A stretch of DNA of 19,398 nt from an uncultured Collinsella sp. (GCA_902475245.1 CABRYP010000037.1:1-19398); one strand, 5' to 3'; counted from the first letter of the stretch, positions 6,975-14,214 are shown. A program made the numbers and translations. Notes: generated by a model not told the origin, from the sequence alone.

Positions 6975-7559
6975 TTACAGCTTGTTAGCGATCTTCTTTG
7001 CCGTGCGCTTGACGCCGGCCACAAGACCCCCCGCGGGATGCTCCTTTTCGTATGCTAGACGCTTCTCGCGCTTGGCGTACTCTTCGACGATGATGTCGCC
7101 ATACTCGTCTTCGATCTTGTCGAAGAAGTCGACGGCGCCCTTAATTTCCTCAGCGGTCGGGTGTCCCTTCTGGACGCCGCCGGTGAGTTTGAACGGCCCC
7201 CACGTATCAAAGCCAGGGCAGCCGTAGACGCCCATAAAGATGGCCTGCCTCATGCGGCAGATGCCATCGATATCCTTGCCGTACCACTTGTTTTTGCCAC
7301 CGTAGGTCATAAGGCCAAACACCTTATCCTGCGGCTGCAGCACGTTCGTGAGCACGCGCGCCATATCTTTGTCGATCTCGGAGTAATAAATGCCCGTGGC
7401 GACGCCGATCAGATGGTATTCGTGCAGGTCGGGGTACTCGTTTTTACCGAGTGACTTCACGTCGAGGGTATCGATTTCGGGGTGCGCCTCGACGATGGCG
7501 TCCACGAGCTTTTTCGTATTGCCGTGGTGGCGTGAGGCATAAAGGATGATGGTTCGCAT
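6975..7559 (-). CDS. Flavodoxin-like protein
   Basis: A 194-residue predicted FMN-binding electron carrier or oxidoreductase. The N-terminus is a flavodoxin fold start with the phosphate loop YASRHHGNTKKLVDAI (residues 8-23). TYGGKNKWYGK and GVYGCPGFDTWGPFKLTGG match the two further flavin-contacting loops. The last 50 or so residues are a charged extension (EEYAKREKRLAYEKEHPAGG...KKIANKL), longer than a minimal flavodoxin and basic at the end. Start chosen at the ATG whose complement is 7557-7559, after a weak AAAGG site. It reads against its neighbours and has its own terminator, so it is not part of the sugar operons. Redox partner is unknown. Confidence 0.8.
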   Translation of the reverse strand: MRTIILYASRHHGNTKKLVDAIVEAHPEIDTLDVKSLGKNEYPDLHEYHLIGVATGIYYSEIDKDMARVLTNVLQPQDKVFGLMTYGGKNKWYGKDIDGICRMRQAIFMGVYGCPGFDTWGPFKLTGGVQKGHPTAEEIKGAVDFFDKIEDEYGDIIVEEYAKREKRLAYEKEHPAGGLVAGVKRTAKKIANKL

Positions 7560-7715
7560 AAGAAGGCCTTTCAGCTGTAATTGCATCAATGTCTCTATGG
7601 TACCCCGTTGCATGGCTGGGATATCGGACGCATCGATGAACGTGCGGGTTTGTCCTTTGGTCAGGGCCGAGACGGGTTCTTGCGAGCAAAAAGCAGTTGT
7701 TCGAAAGGATGGGCA

Positions 7716-8597
7716 ATGGAATACGCTCTCTCCAACGATTCGATTTCTATTAAGGTGTCTACAGCCGGCGGCTCGTTTACCTCGATTGAGGCCGACGGTC
7801 GCGAGTACTTGTGGCAGGGCGATCCCGCCGTGTGGTCCGGCCAGGCACCGATTTGCTTCCCGATTTGCGGAGGCCTGCGCGATGGCAGCGCCATGACGTT
7901 CGCCGGGCATCATGTGAAGCTCGCCCGCCACGGGTTTGCGCGCAAGCAGGAGTGGAAGCTGCTGAGCCAAAGCACAAACGAGCTGGCTATGTGCCTGGCA
8001 TCCGAGGATAACGCCGCGCTGCTGAGCGATTATCCGTATCCGTTTAAACTTGTCGCCCGCTATACGCTCGAGGACGCCGCCGTGCGTGTCTCCTATGAGG
8101 TTACCAACGAGGGCACCGAGGACATGCCTTTCTTTATCGGTGGACACCCCGGCTTTAGGTGCCCGCTCGATGAGGGCGAGGTCTATACGGACTACGAGCT
8201 GCGCTTTGAGAAGGAAGAGGCTGCAGAGCTTTGCACCGCTGTCCCTTCGACTGGCTTGATTGACGTGGACAAGCGCTCCAAGAACCCCATGGTGGGAAAG
8301 ACGCTGCCCCTGTCGCACGAGCTCTTCGATTTTGCGGAGACCATCTTTGACGTGCTCGAGAGCCGTCAGGTCACGCTTTCCAAAAAGGGCGAGGACAAGG
8401 GCGTCCGCCTGAGCTTTGAGGGCTTCCCATATCTCATTGTGTGGAGCAAGCCCGAGGGTGATTTTGTGGCAGTTGAGCCTTGGGGCGGCCTTTCGACCTG
8501 CTCCGATGAGGACGACGTGCTTGAGCATAAGCGTGGCTGCCTTGTCGCCAAGCCCAAGGAGACCGTCGTTCGCTCGTTCACGATTGAGATTCTGTAA
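7716..8597 (+). CDS. LacX-type aldose 1-epimerase-like protein
   Basis: A 293-residue protein of the galactose mutarotase-like fold, closest by motif to the LacX branch: LARHGFARKQEW (near residues 69-80), YPYPFKLVARYTL, FFIGGHPGFRCPL (near 143-155) and FVAVEPWGGLSTCSDE near the end. LacX genes accompany lactose/tagatose-6-P operons in Gram-positives; the family is thought to act on the anomeric carbon of sugars or sugar phosphates, but its exact reaction is not settled. The ATG at 7716 is preceded by AAAGGA at good spacing; longer in-frame starts upstream lack this. It lies 59 bases before the PfkB kinase and is probably cotranscribed with it, which suits a role in the tagatose pathway. Confidence 0.8.
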   Translation: MEYALSNDSISIKVSTAGGSFTSIEADGREYLWQGDPAVWSGQAPICFPICGGLRDGSAMTFAGHHVKLARHGFARKQEWKLLSQSTNELAMCLASEDNAALLSDYPYPFKLVARYTLEDAAVRVSYEVTNEGTEDMPFFIGGHPGFRCPLDEGEVYTDYELRFEKEEAAELCTAVPSTGLIDVDKRSKNPMVGKTLPLSHELFDFAETIFDVLESRQVTLSKKGEDKGVRLSFEGFPYLIVWSKPEGDFVAVEPWGGLSTCSDEDDVLEHKRGCLVAKPKETVVRSFTIEIL

Positions 8598-8656
8598 TTC
8601 CGTTTTGTCGACTCGTATCGCGAGGCACAAGGAGCCTGCGAGATAAGGAGCTAAAA

Positions 8657-9592
8657 ATGATCCTCACCGTTACGATGAACCCGTCCGTCGATACACGCTA
8701 TCAGCTCGATGAGCTCATTATCGACGACGTCAACCGTGTGACGCCCGAAAAGACCGCCGGCGGTAAGGGCCTCAACGTGGCCCGTGTACTGGGTCAGCTG
8801 GGCGACGACGTTGTGGCAACTGGTCTGCTCGGCGGCCACATGGGCGCCTATATGGCCGAGCTCATGGATGCCAACGGCATTAAGAATGATTTTGTACCCA
8901 TCAAGGGCGAGACTCGCATTTGCCTCAACATCCTCCACGCCGGCAACCAGACCGAGCTACTCGAGAGCGGCCCGACGATTGCCCCCGAGGAGCTCGATGC
9001 CTTTACCGCCAAGTTCGCCGAGCTTGCGAGCAAGGCCGCTGTCGTTACCATCTCGGGTTCGCTGCCCCGTGGTGTCGAGGCGGGCTACTACGCCAAGATC
9101 ACGGGTATTGCCGAGAACGCCGGCGCCAAGGTGCTGCTCGATACCTCGGGTGCTTCGCTCGAGGCCGCCCTTAAGTCCGAAATTAAGCCCGAGCTGGTCA
9201 AGCCTAACCTGACCGAGATTAACGGCCTTCTGGGCACGAGCTTTACCACCGACGATGTGGACGAGCTCCGCGCCGCGCTCGCCTCTGATGCCCGCTTCTC
9301 CGATATCCCCTGGGTCGTCGTGTCCATGGGCGCTGCCGGCTCCGTGGGCTTCCATAATGGCCGTGCATTCCGCGCCAAGACCCCCGATATCCCCGCCGTT
9401 AACGCTACGGGCTCTGGCGATTCGACCATTGCCGGCTTCGCGCATGCGATTGCTGCTGGCGCGGATGACGAGACGGTGCTGCGTACCGCCAACACCTGCG
9501 GCAAGCTCAATGCCATGGATCCCATGACCGGCCATCTGGTCATGGACCGTTGGGACGAGGTCTACAACGGCGTTGTCGTGACCGAGCTGTAA
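8657..9592 (+). CDS. PfkB-family sugar-phosphate kinase (tagatose-6-P kinase / 1-phosphofructokinase type)
   Basis: A 311-residue ATP-dependent kinase. It opens with ILTVTMNPSVD, typical of the LacC/FruK/PfkB group, followed by GGKGLNVARVLGQLG (residues 35-49) and the nucleotide/anion-hole motif NATGSGDSTIAGFAHAI with the catalytic base D255. The GSGDSTIAG form is common in LacC and 1-phosphofructokinases. AAGGAG at 8645-8650 precedes the ATG. The context (AgaS upstream making tagatose-6-P; LacG downstream feeding galactose-6-P; LacX-like neighbour) favours tagatose-6-P kinase over fructose-1-P kinase, but sequence motifs alone do not decide. No aldolase gene follows in the window. Confidence 0.85.
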   Translation: MILTVTMNPSVDTRYQLDELIIDDVNRVTPEKTAGGKGLNVARVLGQLGDDVVATGLLGGHMGAYMAELMDANGIKNDFVPIKGETRICLNILHAGNQTELLESGPTIAPEELDAFTAKFAELASKAAVVTISGSLPRGVEAGYYAKITGIAENAGAKVLLDTSGASLEAALKSEIKPELVKPNLTEINGLLGTSFTTDDVDELRAALASDARFSDIPWVVVSMGAAGSVGFHNGRAFRAKTPDIPAVNATGSGDSTIAGFAHAIAAGADDETVLRTANTCGKLNAMDPMTGHLVMDRWDEVYNGVVVTEL

Positions 9593-9598
9593 AAGCCT

Positions 9599-9757
9599 GG
9601 GCGTCGGCCCCGGCATTGCTTGCTAGCTCATGTCGACGCCAAGTGCGGTAGCATTATGCTGGGGCGCGACGCCGAGTTTGTCGTGTTCAATCCCGACCTT
9701 ACCCTGGTCGAGGCGTATGTGGGTGGCAACAGCATCGGTAACGCGTTTGCCGATTAG
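9599..9757 (+). pseudogene. 3' remnant of a second nagA
   Basis: From 9626 the + strand reads AHVDAKCGSIMLGRDAEFVV and continues to a TAG at 9755-9757. This aligns without gaps to the last 43 residues of the NagA at 5730 (AHIEDKCGSIMPGRDADFVV...), with 29 of 43 identical by my count, and stops at the same place. Upstream of 9626 the similarity fades and the PfkB stop lies 33 bases earlier, so the rest of the gene is gone. The divergence says it came from a separate paralogue, not a recent copy. It has no start and is not functional. Confidence 0.85.
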
Positions 9758-9789
9758 CCGCCAAAGAAGCGATCCGAGAGGGGATTTAG

Positions 9790-10263
9790 ATGATTTACGG
9801 TGCATTGGGCGATATCGAGGAGTACCGCGGAATGCTCAAGGGCCTCGACGTGCTGATCGACTGGCTCGAGGAGAACGACCCGGCACAGCTCGAGGTCGGC
9901 AGCCATCCGATTTTGGGTGAGAAGGTCTTTGCGAACGTCATGTCTCCCACGACGCGTCCCGAGGCCGAGGCTCACTATGAGACGCATCAGCGCTATCACG
10001 ACCTGCAGATCGACGTCGAGGGTCGCGAGGCCTTTAAGGTCGCCACGGGCAGCCTGACGCTGGTTCAGGAGTTTGACGAGAAGGACGACTACGATCTGGT
10101 CGATTCCGACGCTTCGATCGCCGGCGATCTTGCTGACGACAAGTTTGCGCTGTTTGTTGCCGGCGAGCCTCATATGCCCACGCTCGAGTTCCCGGGCGAT
10201 GGTGCGCAGCCGGTCAAGAAGATTTGCTTTAAGCTGCTTGCAGATGCTTACTGGGAGGAGTAG
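9790..10263 (+). CDS. YhcH/YjgK/YiaL family (NanQ-like) anomerase
   Basis: A 157-residue single-domain cupin-like protein of the YhcH/YjgK/YiaL (DUF386, EbgC) family. Typical features are the opening MIYGALGDIEEYRGMLKGL, ETHQRYHDLQIDVEG in the middle (about residues 62-76), and the metal-binding-like GEPHMPTLEF segment near residue 124. E. coli YhcH (NanQ) speeds anomer conversion of sialic acid; other members sit in diverse sugar operons, so substrate cannot be read off. GAGGGG lies just upstream of the ATG. It follows the nagA remnant, so it may once have been the last gene of a nagA2-yhcH operon; a sialic acid or hexosamine role is plausible. Confidence 0.85.
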   Translation: MIYGALGDIEEYRGMLKGLDVLIDWLEENDPAQLEVGSHPILGEKVFANVMSPTTRPEAEAHYETHQRYHDLQIDVEGREAFKVATGSLTLVQEFDEKDDYDLVDSDASIAGDLADDKFALFVAGEPHMPTLEFPGDGAQPVKKICFKLLADAYWEE

Positions 10264-10323
10264 CGAGCTGCTCGGCTGAGCTGTTCGTGTTGCGAGCGTT
10301 ATCCCTTGGGGGAGCTCGCTTGG

Positions 10324-10374
10324 GCCCCGCTGAACGCGGTTCCTTTGGGGATTGCGGTTGGCGGGGCTTTTGTT
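10324..10374 (+). terminator. Terminator after the YhcH-like gene
   Basis: GCCCCGC (10324-10330) pairs with GCGGGGC (10361-10367), followed by TTTTGTTG. The 30-base interior has additional weak pairing. It closes the LacX-PfkB-YhcH transcription unit. Confidence 0.65.
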
Positions 10375-10437
10375 GAGTAGGAGAGTTTCCGGCGGCGTTG
10401 TGCTTGGATTGGCGGAAGCGCGCCCGAAATCAGCAAC

Positions 10438-10460
10438 AAAAAAGCCGCCCGAAGGCGGCT
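10438..10460 (-). terminator. Terminator of tRNA-Thr (- strand)
   Basis: AGCCGCC/GGCGGCT form a perfect 7-base stem with a 4-base loop. On the - strand it is followed by six Ts (A-run 10438-10443). It lies 11 bases past the tRNA 3' end. Confidence 0.85.
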
Positions 10461-10471
10461 ATCTTGTGCAA

Positions 10472-10547
10472 TGGAGCCAGCGACCGGGCTCGAACCGGTG
10501 ACCCCCGCTTTACGAGAGCGGTGCTCTACCAACTGAGCTACGCTGGC
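10472..10547 (-). tRNA. tRNA-Thr (anticodon CGU)
   Basis: Read on the - strand, 76 bases fold into a full cloverleaf. The acceptor stem is GCCAGCG with CGCTGGC. The D arm is GCTC...GAGC. The anticodon stem CCGCT/AGCGG carries the loop CTCGTAA, so the anticodon is CGT (CGU in RNA), reading ACG. The T arm is ACCGG-TTCGAGC-CCGGT. The discriminator is U, allowed for tRNA-Thr, and CCA is encoded. It is transcribed from its own promoter and ends at a terminator. Confidence 0.96.
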
Positions 10548-10586
10548 GGCCATGTGATGGCGCAACTGAGGCGTCAACGGCTGTCT

Positions 10587-10615
10587 ATGATACGGGACAT
10601 CGCAAATCCGCGCAA
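10587..10615 (-). promoter_or_regulatory. tRNA-Thr promoter
   Basis: On the - strand, TTGCGC (10610-10615) and TATCAT (10587-10592) are separated by exactly 17 bases. They lie about 40 bases upstream of the mature tRNA 5' end. Confidence 0.65.
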
Positions 10616-10648
10616 GTGTTCTGACGGCTTTTCTCACTTTAAATGCAC

Positions 10649-10654
10649 TAATAT
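10649..10654 (+). promoter_or_regulatory. Possible -10 box for the orphan EIIB gene
   Basis: TAATAT at 10649-10654 lies about 50 bases before the ATG at 10705, in a locally AT-rich patch. I see no good -35 box, so this is a weak call. Confidence 0.25.
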
Positions 10655-10704
10655 TGGAGACGCGATGTCTTGCTCTTACGGGTCTCAAACAGAATGGGGC
10701 AGCG

Positions 10705-11187
10705 ATGACTCAACCCAAGATTCTTCTCGCACGCATCGACGACCGTTTCATTTACGGACAAGACGTTGAGCTGTGGAACGAAGCCGTGGGTTCCAACCTT
10801 GTCCTAATCGTCAACGATGAGATCGCGGCAGATTCGCGCCAATGGGCACCCATGAGGGTGGCGGCGCCAGAAGGCGTTTGGACGCGGTTTTTCTCGGTGC
10901 AAAGGACCATCGACGTCATTCATACCGCAACGCCTCGCCAATTGATTCTGATCATGGTGGCCTCACCCTCCGATGCGCTCGCGCTGGTTAAGGGCGGTGT
11001 GCCGATCACCAAGATCAGCATTGGTCATATGCAGGCAGGGGAGGGCAAGCGTCCCGCAACGCCCGCAGTTGCCGTAGACGACACAGACGTCGCTGTTCTC
11101 AGAGAGCTGCAAAAGCTCGGCATAGAACTAGAAATCCGCTATCTCCCCAGTTCCGCCCCCGACCCCATCGGCAATCTGTTCAACTGA
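10705..11187 (+). CDS. Orphan PTS mannose-family EIIB paralogue lacking the active-site histidine
   Basis: A 160-residue protein aligning end to end without gaps to the operon EIIB at 968, with about 84 of 160 residues identical by my count. The phosphorylation motif is changed: RIDNRLVHGQVATQW becomes RIDDRFIYGQDVELW, so the phospho-accepting His17 is Tyr (codon TAC). The downstream GGVPI...IGHMQAGEGKR core is kept and the frame is intact. I prefer the ATG at 10705 because it matches the paralogue's start; its ribosome binding site is weak (ATGGGG), and a TTG at 10654 is an in-frame alternative. No EIIA, EIIC or EIID lies beside it. It cannot pass phosphate by the known mechanism; it could be a sensor, a competitor or a decaying duplicate. 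Confidence 0.85.
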   Translation: MTQPKILLARIDDRFIYGQDVELWNEAVGSNLVLIVNDEIAADSRQWAPMRVAAPEGVWTRFFSVQRTIDVIHTATPRQLILIMVASPSDALALVKGGVPITKISIGHMQAGEGKRPATPAVAVDDTDVAVLRELQKLGIELEIRYLPSSAPDPIGNLFN

Positions 11188-11252
11188 TCCCTTGGGGACG
11201 GAGGAAAACGGATCATTTTGCCTTCGTAGGGGATCTGTGTGGCGCTGTCCGC
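11188..11252 (+). other. Intergenic stretch with short inverted repeat
   Basis: TGATCC (11185-11190, overlapping the EIIB stop) pairs with GGATCA (11210-11215), followed by TTTTG. It could be a weak terminator for the orphan EIIB: a 6-base stem with a long 19-base loop. Otherwise I see nothing here. Confidence 0.25.
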
Positions 11253-11406
11253 CAAAACTATGCCGGTTTACTACGATGAATTGCTTATCGCCGAGCATGC
11301 CAAATTTGCAGAGAATAAAACCGCAGGTAGACGAGTTGCTAATTTTTTATAAACCAGCGCGTGGTCGGACATAGTGGGTTCATCGTAGTAATTCGGCATA
11401 GTTTTG
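11253..11406. repeat. 154-base element with 28-base inverted ends (MITE-like)
   Basis: The stretch 11253-11280 and the reverse complement of 11379-11406 match at 26 of 28 positions; only the two bases after ATGCCG differ (GT versus AA). The 98 bases between are more AT-rich than the neighbourhood. Both ends read outward-in as ATGCCG..TACTACGATGAA, so each strand has a short open frame starting MP-x-YYDE: 30 residues on + (11260-11352) and 42 residues on - (11399 down to 11271). No clear target-site duplication flanks it. It may be a miniature inverted-repeat element, or a transcribed long hairpin. Confidence 0.65.
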
Positions 11407-11448
11407 TTATGTCACCAATTCGGTGGCATCGAAAAGAAGGATTTAGGC

Positions 11449-11517
11449 ATGAAGCAGCGCCCGTCGGCGGTGGTGCCGGCGGGCGTTGCTGTGCGAGATG
11501 TCGCGTTGTGGGCCTAG
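11449..11517 (+). CDS. Possible 22-residue peptide or stem antisense to the galM end
   Basis: An ATG at 11449, preceded by AAGAAGGA at good spacing, opens a 22-codon frame (MKQRPSAVVPAGVAVRDVALWA) ending at 11517. Its stop overlaps the galM stop on the other strand. The same bases form a strong stem (11457-11468 with 11475-11486). The stem may be the real feature, for example the 3' end of the galM transcript. Low confidence as a gene. Confidence 0.15.
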   Translation: MKQRPSAVVPAGVAVRDVALWA

Positions 11518-12566
11518 TGCCTCATAAAGTGGTATTCGATCATATTGCTGTAGGGGTGACCCGGACCCACAATGCCCTGCGGGAACAGCGGCTGGTGCGG
11601 CGTGTCGGGGTACATCTCGGCCTCGAGGGCAAAGCCGGCGCCCCAGCCATAGTTGGCATCGTCCTTGGCGTGCTCGTCGCCCAGCCAGTTGCCGGTGTAG
11701 AGTTGCACGCCCGGGGCGGTGGTGTAGTAGTCCAGCTCACGACCGGTCCACATCTCCTCGACATGTAGGGCGCGACGCAGGTTGCGGCCGTACTGATAGC
11801 CATCGATGCACAGGCAGTGATCGTAGCCACGGGCCTGCTTAATCTGCGGGTCGTCGGCCTCCATGCCGGGTGCGACGGGGCGCAGCTCGCGAAAGTCAAA
11901 CGGTGTTCCCTCGACCGGAGCGATTTCGCCGGTGGGGATATTCTGCTCGTTAATGGGCAGGTAGTGGGCGGCGTTGGCGACAAAGAAATGTTCGCAGTCC
12001 ATGCCGGCGTTATGGCCGGCAAGGTTAAAGTACGTGTGGTTGGTCATGGACACGTAGGTGGCACGGTCGCTCTCGCAACCATACTCGATACGGAAGACAC
12101 CGGTGCGTGTAACGGTAAACACGGCCGTAAAGGTGCGGTTGCCGGGCAGGCCCAGCTCACCATCCTCAAGCGAGGTGGTCATGCGCACGGCGTTATGGAC
12201 CTCGTCGAGCTCAACATCCCACACGCGTTTATGCAGGCCGTGCTCAAGATCGCTGTGTAGGTTGTTGGCGCCCTCGTTGGCGGGCATATGCCAGTCCGTG
12301 CCGTCGATGGTGATCGTGGCGCCCGCGGTGCGGTTTGCCACGGGGCCGATGGTCGCGCCAAAGCAGGCGGGGTTGTCAAAGTAATCCTCGAGCTTATCGA
12401 AGCCCAGCACAACATCGCGCACGTTGCCGGGAATATCGGGCACATCGATACCCAGCACGGTGGCGCCATAGTCCATAATGCGAACGCAGATCTCGGGCCC
12501 GTTGAGGGTGTAACGATGAACGGGGGTACCGCAGGGCGCGGTGCCGAAAAGCTCGGAAGTGATCAT
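11514..12566 (-). CDS. galM: Aldose 1-epimerase (galactose mutarotase)
   Basis: A 350-residue cytoplasmic mutarotase interconverting alpha and beta anomers of galactose and related sugars. GalM signatures: GPVANRTAGATITIDG (residues 74-89), NNLHS (101-105), TNHTYFNLAGH with H177, RGYDHCL near 246-252, and the closing ALEAEMYPDTPHQPLFP where E315 is the expected catalytic base. Start chosen at the ATG complementary to 12564-12566 because AGGAA precedes it and the protein then starts at the usual point; a longer frame upstream adds an unlikely 20-residue leader. It is single and divergent from a DeoR gene. It is a true GalM, distinct from the LacX-type protein at 7716. Confidence 0.92.
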   Translation of the reverse strand: MITSELFGTAPCGTPVHRYTLNGPEICVRIMDYGATVLGIDVPDIPGNVRDVVLGFDKLEDYFDNPACFGATIGPVANRTAGATITIDGTDWHMPANEGANNLHSDLEHGLHKRVWDVELDEVHNAVRMTTSLEDGELGLPGNRTFTAVFTVTRTGVFRIEYGCESDRATYVSMTNHTYFNLAGHNAGMDCEHFFVANAAHYLPINEQNIPTGEIAPVEGTPFDFRELRPVAPGMEADDPQIKQARGYDHCLCIDGYQYGRNLRRALHVEEMWTGRELDYYTTAPGVQLYTGNWLGDEHAKDDANYGWGAGFALEAEMYPDTPHQPLFPQGIVGPGHPYSNMIEYHFMRH

Positions 12567-12711
12567 TTGGTTCCTAACATCGAGATAATTCGGACAAACT
12601 GTAGCGCGAACAGGCGAGATTATCACTACACCCCACTAAAGCAGGGGGTATTTTTCTCAAAAAAGTGATGATTGGAGCTGTGCGGGTGTTCATTTTTGAC
12701 CCGCACGAGTC

Positions 12712-12720
12712 TGATACAAT
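12712..12720 (+). promoter_or_regulatory. Extended -10 promoter of the DeoR gene
   Basis: TGATACAAT is a good extended -10 (TGnTACAAT), 53 bases before the GTG start; the -35 is weak, as expected for this class. Just downstream, TGTTCGTTAC and TGTTTGAATG (12722-12741) are imperfect direct repeats that could be an autoregulatory DeoR site. Confidence 0.45.
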
Positions 12721-12772
12721 TTGTTCGTTACTGTTTGAATGATATGCGCGCAAAGAACGGCGAGGATTCATC

Positions 12773-13537
12773 GTGATTAAGGCAGAGCGACAGGATAAGG
12801 TTCGTCAGCTGCTCGAAGAGCAGGGCACGGTCTCGGTCAAGGAGATTTCGGATGCGCTGGGCGTTTCGGATATGACGATTCGCCGCGACCTTGAGGAACT
12901 TGCGAGCCTGGGCGAGATCGAGCGCGTGCACGGCGGCGCCCGTAGTGCACAGGGACGTCCCCACGCTATGTTGCGCCATGAGTATTCGCACAGCGAAAAG
13001 CGCACTAAGCATGCCGAGGAAAAGCTGCAGATCGCGCGCCGCGCCGTTGAGCTCATCGAGGAGGGCTCGACCATCTTTTTGGGTACGGGCACCACGGTTG
13101 AGCAGATGGCCTCGATGCTGCCGGCGTTTCGCCTGCGCATCGTGACCAATTCGCTTTCAGTGTTTAACTTGCTTGAGGCGCGCGAAGACTGCGACCTGTG
13201 CCTCGTGGGCGGTATGTACCGTCGCCGCACCGCCGCTTTTGTGGGGCCAACGGCCGAGGATACTCTGCGTGCGCTGGGTATCGATGCGGCGTTTATCGGC
13301 GCCAACGGCATTCTGGATGGCGACGTGTCTACGTCTAATATGGATGAGGGTCGTATCCAGCAGCTCGCCTTTAGCAAGGCCGACTCGCGCTACTTGATCG
13401 CCGACTCCAGCAAGATCGGCAAGCGCGACTTCTACACCTTCTGTCGTCTGGATAATTTGGACGCCGTGGTGTGCGAGCCGAGTATCGCCGCCGAGGATCG
13501 CGCCGCCATCGAGGAGCATACGCAGGTCATCTGCTAA
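12773..13537 (+). CDS. DeoR-family transcriptional regulator
   Basis: A 254-residue DNA-binding regulator of sugar metabolism. The N-terminal helix-turn-helix is VKEISDALGVSDMTIRRDLEEL (about residues 22-43) with the usual HGGA following. The C-terminal sugar-phosphate-sensing domain is of the isomerase-like fold: FLGTGTTVEQMASML, IVTNSLSVFNLL, LVGGMYRR, AFIGANGI and a final YTFCRLDNLDAVV. It starts with GTG at 12773, supported by GAGGAT upstream and by the family N-terminus (MIKAERQDKVRQLLEEQG). Members usually repress nearby sugar operons and respond to phosphorylated sugars; galM, divergent and 206 bases away, is the natural target. The effector is unknown. Confidence 0.9.
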   Translation: MIKAERQDKVRQLLEEQGTVSVKEISDALGVSDMTIRRDLEELASLGEIERVHGGARSAQGRPHAMLRHEYSHSEKRTKHAEEKLQIARRAVELIEEGSTIFLGTGTTVEQMASMLPAFRLRIVTNSLSVFNLLEAREDCDLCLVGGMYRRRTAAFVGPTAEDTLRALGIDAAFIGANGILDGDVSTSNMDEGRIQQLAFSKADSRYLIADSSKIGKRDFYTFCRLDNLDAVVCEPSIAAEDRAAIEEHTQVIC

Positions 13538-13635
13538 CTAACGCTGCAGGCGATACTTCTGCCCCCTGTCGGCGCGGGGATTACCGCTTCACGTTGACGC
13601 GCAAATGTGCTCGGGCCAAGTATTCAGCTTGTGGG

Positions 13636-13941
13636 TTAGACCAGGCGGGCGTAGTCCTGTGACTGATGAAAGATGTGAGCGATATAGATTGTTTCGTGCT
13701 CAAACTTATAAAGGCACACGTAGTTGTTGACGGGAAACGATCGGTAATTACGTGCCGCCAGCTCTTGCATATGCGAGAGGGGACGTAGGAGCGGCTGCTC
13801 GCGAAGCAGATCAAGCTGATATTCAAACTCAGCGACAAAATTGCCTGCTGCACGCGGATTCTTGAGGATTTGAGCAAGGTACCCGACGATACTCTCGTAC
13901 TCATATCGCGCGCTTTTGAGTATAACGACGTTATAGGTCAT
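13636..13941 (-). CDS. RelE/ParE-family toxin of a type II toxin-antitoxin pair
   Basis: A 101-residue protein, MTYNVVILKSARYEYESIVGY..., with the RelE/ParE layout: an N-terminal beta strand, two helices, then RNYRSFPVNNYVCLYKFEHETIYIAHIFHQSQDYARLV, whose final strands and Tyr/His/Arg-containing tail are typical. RelE members cut mRNA on the ribosome and ParE members poison gyrase; this sequence cannot be assigned between them by eye. Its start lies inside the antitoxin gene (11-base overlap), so it is translated by coupling and depends on the antitoxin's promoter. It ends 98 bases after the DeoR stop, convergent with it. Confidence 0.85.
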   Translation of the reverse strand: MTYNVVILKSARYEYESIVGYLAQILKNPRAAGNFVAEFEYQLDLLREQPLLRPLSHMQELAARNYRSFPVNNYVCLYKFEHETIYIAHIFHQSQDYARLV

Positions 13942-14197
13942 ATTTGTCTCGTATCGCGGTCGCGAAGGAGTCGTAGTCGCTGTAGTCGCCTTGCGATATT
14001 TCGTCTTCTGCCAACATCATACGAGACAGCAGTTTTGCCTTGGCGATTTCTTCTTGCATGAGGCGATACTGGTCGCTGCTGATGCAGTGCATGGCCTCGT
14101 AGCCGTTCTTAGTTACGGTGACGTCGCGCTCAGACTCAACAAGTGCGGTGAATGTGGCAGTGTCCTTCATGTCTCGGACGGGCACACAAGCGGACAT
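13931..14197 (-). CDS. Phd/YefM-type antitoxin
   Basis: An 88-residue protein beginning MSACVPVRDMKDTATFTALV, followed by ERDVTVTKNGYEAMHCISSDQYRLMQEE: the N-terminal DNA-binding domain pattern of Phd/YefM antitoxins (strand, helix, then VT+NG and a strand plus helix). The acidic C-terminus (AEDEISQGDYSDYDSFATAI) would wrap the toxin. The ATG is the complement of 14195-14197, chosen for the very strong AAAGGAGGT site just upstream; a longer frame to 14233 has no such site. It precedes and overlaps the toxin, the usual order. Confidence 0.85.
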   Translation of the reverse strand: MSACVPVRDMKDTATFTALVESERDVTVTKNGYEAMHCISSDQYRLMQEEIAKAKLLSRMMLAEDEISQGDYSDYDSFATAIRDKYDL

Positions 14198-14214
14198 GGG
14201 TACCTCCTTTGCGT

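Noticed and set aside
7444..8630. Extending the flavodoxin gene upstream on the - strand to make a ~550-residue protein
   Set aside because: The extra part is antisense to the LacX-type gene and has no domain sense; the flavodoxin fold begins at the ATG complementary to 7557-7559.
11185..11215. TGATCC...GGATCA inverted repeat as a definite terminator
   Set aside because: Only six pairs with a 19-base loop and a four-T tail; too weak to call firmly, so it is listed only as a possible site.
11253..11406. Insertion sequence
   Set aside because: Too short to encode a transposase and no target duplication is visible, so only a MITE-like or hairpin element is claimed.
12567..12626. Longer galM start adding 20 residues
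   Set aside because: GalM similarity starts at MITSELFG, with a ribosome binding site just before it; the added leader looks like untranslated DNA.
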